Positions 62,128 through 64,000 of a stretch of DNA of 64,000 nt are shown here, piece after piece. Every line of letters begins with the position of its first letter. Within the stretch, counting starts at the first letter, position 1. The stretch comes from Pseudomonas sp. p1(2021b) (GTDB lineage: Bacteria > Pseudomonadota > Gammaproteobacteria > Pseudomonadales > Pseudomonadaceae): the NCBI RefSeq assembly GCF_020151015.1, contig NZ_CP083746.1:2261001-2325000 (forward strand). The letters are read 5' to 3'. The position numbers were made by a program, and so were the translations under genes. A model generated the notes under the pieces. That model was not told the origin of the DNA. It saw only the letters and a program-made list of their open reading frames with translations, and ran no database searches.

Positions 62128-63027
62128 TCATGGCGCACCGGGTGGCTGCAGCGCGGCGAAGCGCTCACGCAGCCACAGGTGCAGCTGCGACACGGCAGGT
62201 GACAGCTGCTTGCGGTGGGGACACACCAGCGTCACCGGCGTCGGTTCGCCAAGGTGCTCGGGCAGCAACACTTCCAGCTCGCCCGCAGCCACATTGGCGC
62301 TGACATCCAGCCACGATTTGTAGACGATCCCTTCGCCTTCCAGGGCCCAGCGCCGCACCACATCGGCATCGTCGCTGAACAACGGGCCGCGCACCTGCAC
62401 GCTGCGACTGCCCAGGCGCCACCGGTCGTACACCCGGCCCATCTGCAGGTACAGCAGGCACGCGTGCTGTTGCAGCTCATCGAGCGTGCGGGGCCGGCCA
62501 TGGCGCGCCAGGTAGCCCGGCGAGGCCACCAGGACCCGGCGGTTCCAGGGCGCCAGGGGCAGGGCGATGTAGTTGGCGTCCTGGTTCAGGCCATAGCGGA
62601 TAGCCACGTCCACCGGGTCGCGGGCGAAGTCGGCGATCTGGTCGGAGAGAAAGAAGCGCAGGCTCAGGTCAGGGTGTTCGCGGCGAAACGCACTGAGCCA
62701 GGGCAGCAGGATATTACGACCCAGGTCCGAGGGCGCCGACACCTGCAGCACCCCGCGCAGGGTGCTATGGGCACCGTGCAGGTTGTCGCGGCCCTGGCGC
62801 AGGGTATCGAGCACGCTGTGGGCCGTGGGCAGGTACAGCTCGCCTTCGGCGGTCAGGCGCAGGCTGCGGGTGGTGCGGGCGAACAGGCGCACGTCCAGCT
62901 CGCGCTCCAGGCGCTTGATCGCCGCCGCCACCTGCCCAGGCAGCACGCCCGCCTCCAGGGCTGCGGCGGTGAAACTGCCCAGTGCACTGCTGCGCACGAA
63001 CAGTTCGAGGTCGGTGATGCGCAGCAT
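62128..63027 (-). CDS. LysR-family transcriptional regulator
   Basis: A 299-residue LysR regulator. The N-terminal winged helix-turn-helix covers residues 1-60 (LELFVRSSALGSFTAAALEAG and RLERELDVRLFARTTRSLRLT). The effector domain follows (GVLQVSAPSDLGRNILLPWL; DVAIRYG). GGAG lies five bases before the ATG at 63027. It is divergent from the nitroreductase gene, 103 bases away, the usual layout for a LysR regulator and its target, so control of nfsB and possibly itself is inferred. The effector is unknown. Confidence 0.92.
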   Translation of the reverse strand: MLRITDLELFVRSSALGSFTAAALEAGVLPGQVAAAIKRLERELDVRLFARTTRSLRLTAEGELYLPTAHSVLDTLRQGRDNLHGAHSTLRGVLQVSAPSDLGRNILLPWLSAFRREHPDLSLRFFLSDQIADFARDPVDVAIRYGLNQDANYIALPLAPWNRRVLVASPGYLARHGRPRTLDELQQHACLLYLQMGRVYDRWRLGSRSVQVRGPLFSDDADVVRRWALEGEGIVYKSWLDVSANVAAGELEVLLPEHLGEPTPVTLVCPHRKQLSPAVSQLHLWLRERFAALQPPGAP

Positions 63028-63046
63028 TTTCACTCCAGGGATGAAA
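63028..63046. promoter_or_regulatory. Possible LysR operator dyad
   Basis: TTTCA at 63028-63032 and TGAAA at 63042-63046 form a dyad with a nine-base spacer directly at the lysR start, within the divergent promoter region. It fits the general size of LysR-type sites, but the position over the gene start is unusual. Confidence 0.25.
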
Positions 63047-63130
63047 GTGTTGTTGCATTGTGCCGCTTTTTCTTTTTCCCAGGAAAGATAAGATGCCCGG
63101 CACATTCTGTTCCCTTGAGGAGTTTCCCTG

Positions 63131-63781
63131 ATGGATACCGTTGCCCTGGCCAAGCGCCGCTACACCACCAAAGCCTACGATGCCAGCCGTCGCATTCCCC
63201 AGGCGACCATCGACGCGCTGCTCGAGCAGCTGCGCCACAGCCCCTCCTCGGTCAACTCCCAGCCTTGGCACTTCGTGGTGGCCGACAGCGCTGAAGGCAA
63301 GGCACGCATCGCCAAGGCCACCGAGGCCTTTGCCTACAACACGCCGAAAATCCTCAACGCATCCCATGTGATCGTCTTCGCTGCCCGTACCGACATGACC
63401 GAAGCCCACCTGGAGGCGGTACTGGCCCAGGAAGCCGCCGACGGGCGCTTCCCGACCGAGCAGGCTAAGGCCGGCCAGGATCAGACCCGTCGCGGCTACG
63501 TCAATCTGCACCGCTTCGACCAGAAGGACCTGCAGCACTGGATGGAGAAACAGACCTACCTGGCGTTCGGTACCGCGCTGCTCGGCGCTGCAGCCCATGG
63601 CCTGGACGCCACGCCCATCGAAGGCTTCGACAGCAAGGTACTGGACGCCGAGCTGGGCCTGCGTGAGCAGGGCTTCACCAGCGTGGTGGTGCTGAGCCTG
63701 GGCTACCGCAGCGAAGAAGACTTCAACGCTGGGCTGAGCAAGTCGCGGTTGCCAGCGTCGCAGGTGTTCACCTTCCTCTGA
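63131..63781 (+). CDS. nfsB: NfsB-like oxygen-insensitive NAD(P)H nitroreductase
   Basis: A 216-residue FMN-dependent nitroreductase. Family segments are AKRRYTTKAYD at the N-terminus (FMN phosphate binding), SPSSVNSQPWHFVV, KQTYLAFGTALLGAAAHGLDATPIEGFD, and the C-terminal SLGYRSEEDFN. Length and sequence match E. coli NfsB (217). It reduces nitroaromatics and quinones by two-electron steps, and is also annotated as dihydropteridine reductase. GAGGAG lies about nine bases before the ATG. It is divergent from the LysR regulator. Confidence 0.93.
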   Translation: MDTVALAKRRYTTKAYDASRRIPQATIDALLEQLRHSPSSVNSQPWHFVVADSAEGKARIAKATEAFAYNTPKILNASHVIVFAARTDMTEAHLEAVLAQEAADGRFPTEQAKAGQDQTRRGYVNLHRFDQKDLQHWMEKQTYLAFGTALLGAAAHGLDATPIEGFDSKVLDAELGLREQGFTSVVVLSLGYRSEEDFNAGLSKSRLPASQVFTFL

Positions 63782-63803
63782 GGGGGCGGCACGCCATCGC
63801 ATG

Positions 63804-63835
63804 AAAAACCGGGCAGGTGCCACGCACCTGGCCGG
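63804..63835 (-). terminator. Terminator of the gene at the right edge
   Basis: An imperfect 12-bp stem (63809-63820 with 63824-63835, around CAC) is followed on the minus strand by five Ts (63808-63804). It lies directly after the stop of the truncated gene. Confidence 0.65.
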
Positions 63836-64000
63836 TCATTCCTCCCGCGCCTGGGACAATGGGCGCGCCACCTGCTCCAGCGACCTGCGCTCGGCCGCCG
63901 TCCCCCAGCGCGCCTGCACCAGCGCGGCGAAGATCATCAAGCCGGCACCGATCAAATAGCCATACAGCACGTTCGTGCGTTCTCCCGTCTCGATCAGGGC
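63836..64000 (-). CDS. C-terminal end of a membrane transporter (5' end outside window)
   Basis: The last 54 codons of a minus-strand gene cut by the window edge, too short for most ORF lists. The translation reads ...ERTNVLYGYLIGAGLMIFAA..., a membrane helix, followed by a charged tail ending SQAREE and a TGA at 63838-63836. A last helix plus hydrophilic tail is typical of MFS transporters of the shikimate/metabolite type. The exact family cannot be given from this fragment. An intrinsic terminator follows directly. Confidence 0.65.
   Translation of the reverse strand, partial: ALIETGERTNVLYGYLIGAGLMIFAALVQARWGTAAERRSLEQVARPLSQAREE

Overview
The window is chromosomal DNA of a fluorescent Pseudomonas, most likely of the P. 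putida lineage. The grounds are high GC, a pyoverdine siderophore locus with every module of a peptide synthetase line, an MvaT-type nucleoid protein, and the CTGTAGGAGC...-type inverted intergenic repeats common in that group.

Layout. 1-1666 is the 3' part of a TccC/RHS-type toxin with a lower-GC C-terminal tail. 1777-7815 (minus) is an eight-gene operon matching fpvGHJKCDEF, which releases and recovers iron from ferri-pyoverdine in the periplasm. 8028-35482 (plus) holds three co-directional NRPS genes with seven modules: C-A-T-E-C-A-T-C-A-T, then C-A-T, then C-A-T-E-C-A-T-E-C-A-T-TE. By active-site codes the predicted chain after the chromophore is D-Ser, Ala, basic residue, basic residue, D-Asp, D-basic residue, Ser. 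35832-38817 (minus) is a two-gene cassette, flanked by intergenic repeats, that is not siderophore machinery: a 730-aa AAA/ABC-type ATPase with an unusual N-terminal half, overlapping an HNH nuclease. It resembles a Septu (PtuAB)-like defence pair and is the most novel item here. 39036-48270 (minus) returns to pyoverdine: the fpvA receptor, pvdE exporter, pvdA ornithine hydroxylase, and pvdO, pvdN and pvdM periplasmic maturation genes. Two exact TAAAT-N16-CGT iron-starvation sigma-factor boxes (PvdS/PfrI type) lie before pvdA and before pvdM, and a one-mismatch version lies before the NRPS genes.

48448-64000 is mostly housekeeping or ordinary accessory sequence: a coiled-coil small protein, PbpG endopeptidase, a small protein with a perfect Shine-Dalgarno, a shikimate dehydrogenase paralogue, glyoxalase I, an MvaT/TurB-like H-NS protein, an OprD porin, cobF, a TonB receptor under a cobalamin riboswitch, a GNAT acetyltransferase, an AhpD-like protein, LpxO, ThpR, a SotB-like efflux pump, a LysR regulator divergent from an NfsB nitroreductase, and the 3' end of a membrane transporter.

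How it fits together. PvdA supplies N5-hydroxyornithine. The NRPSs here extend a chromophore precursor made by PvdL, which is not in the window. PvdE exports the precursor to the periplasm, where PvdM, PvdN and PvdO mature it. FpvA imports ferri-pyoverdine, and FpvGHJK with FpvCDEF reduce it, strip the iron and move the iron inward. PvdL, PvdS, PvdH, PvdQ, PvdP and any hydroxyornithine acyl- or formyltransferase are not in this window.
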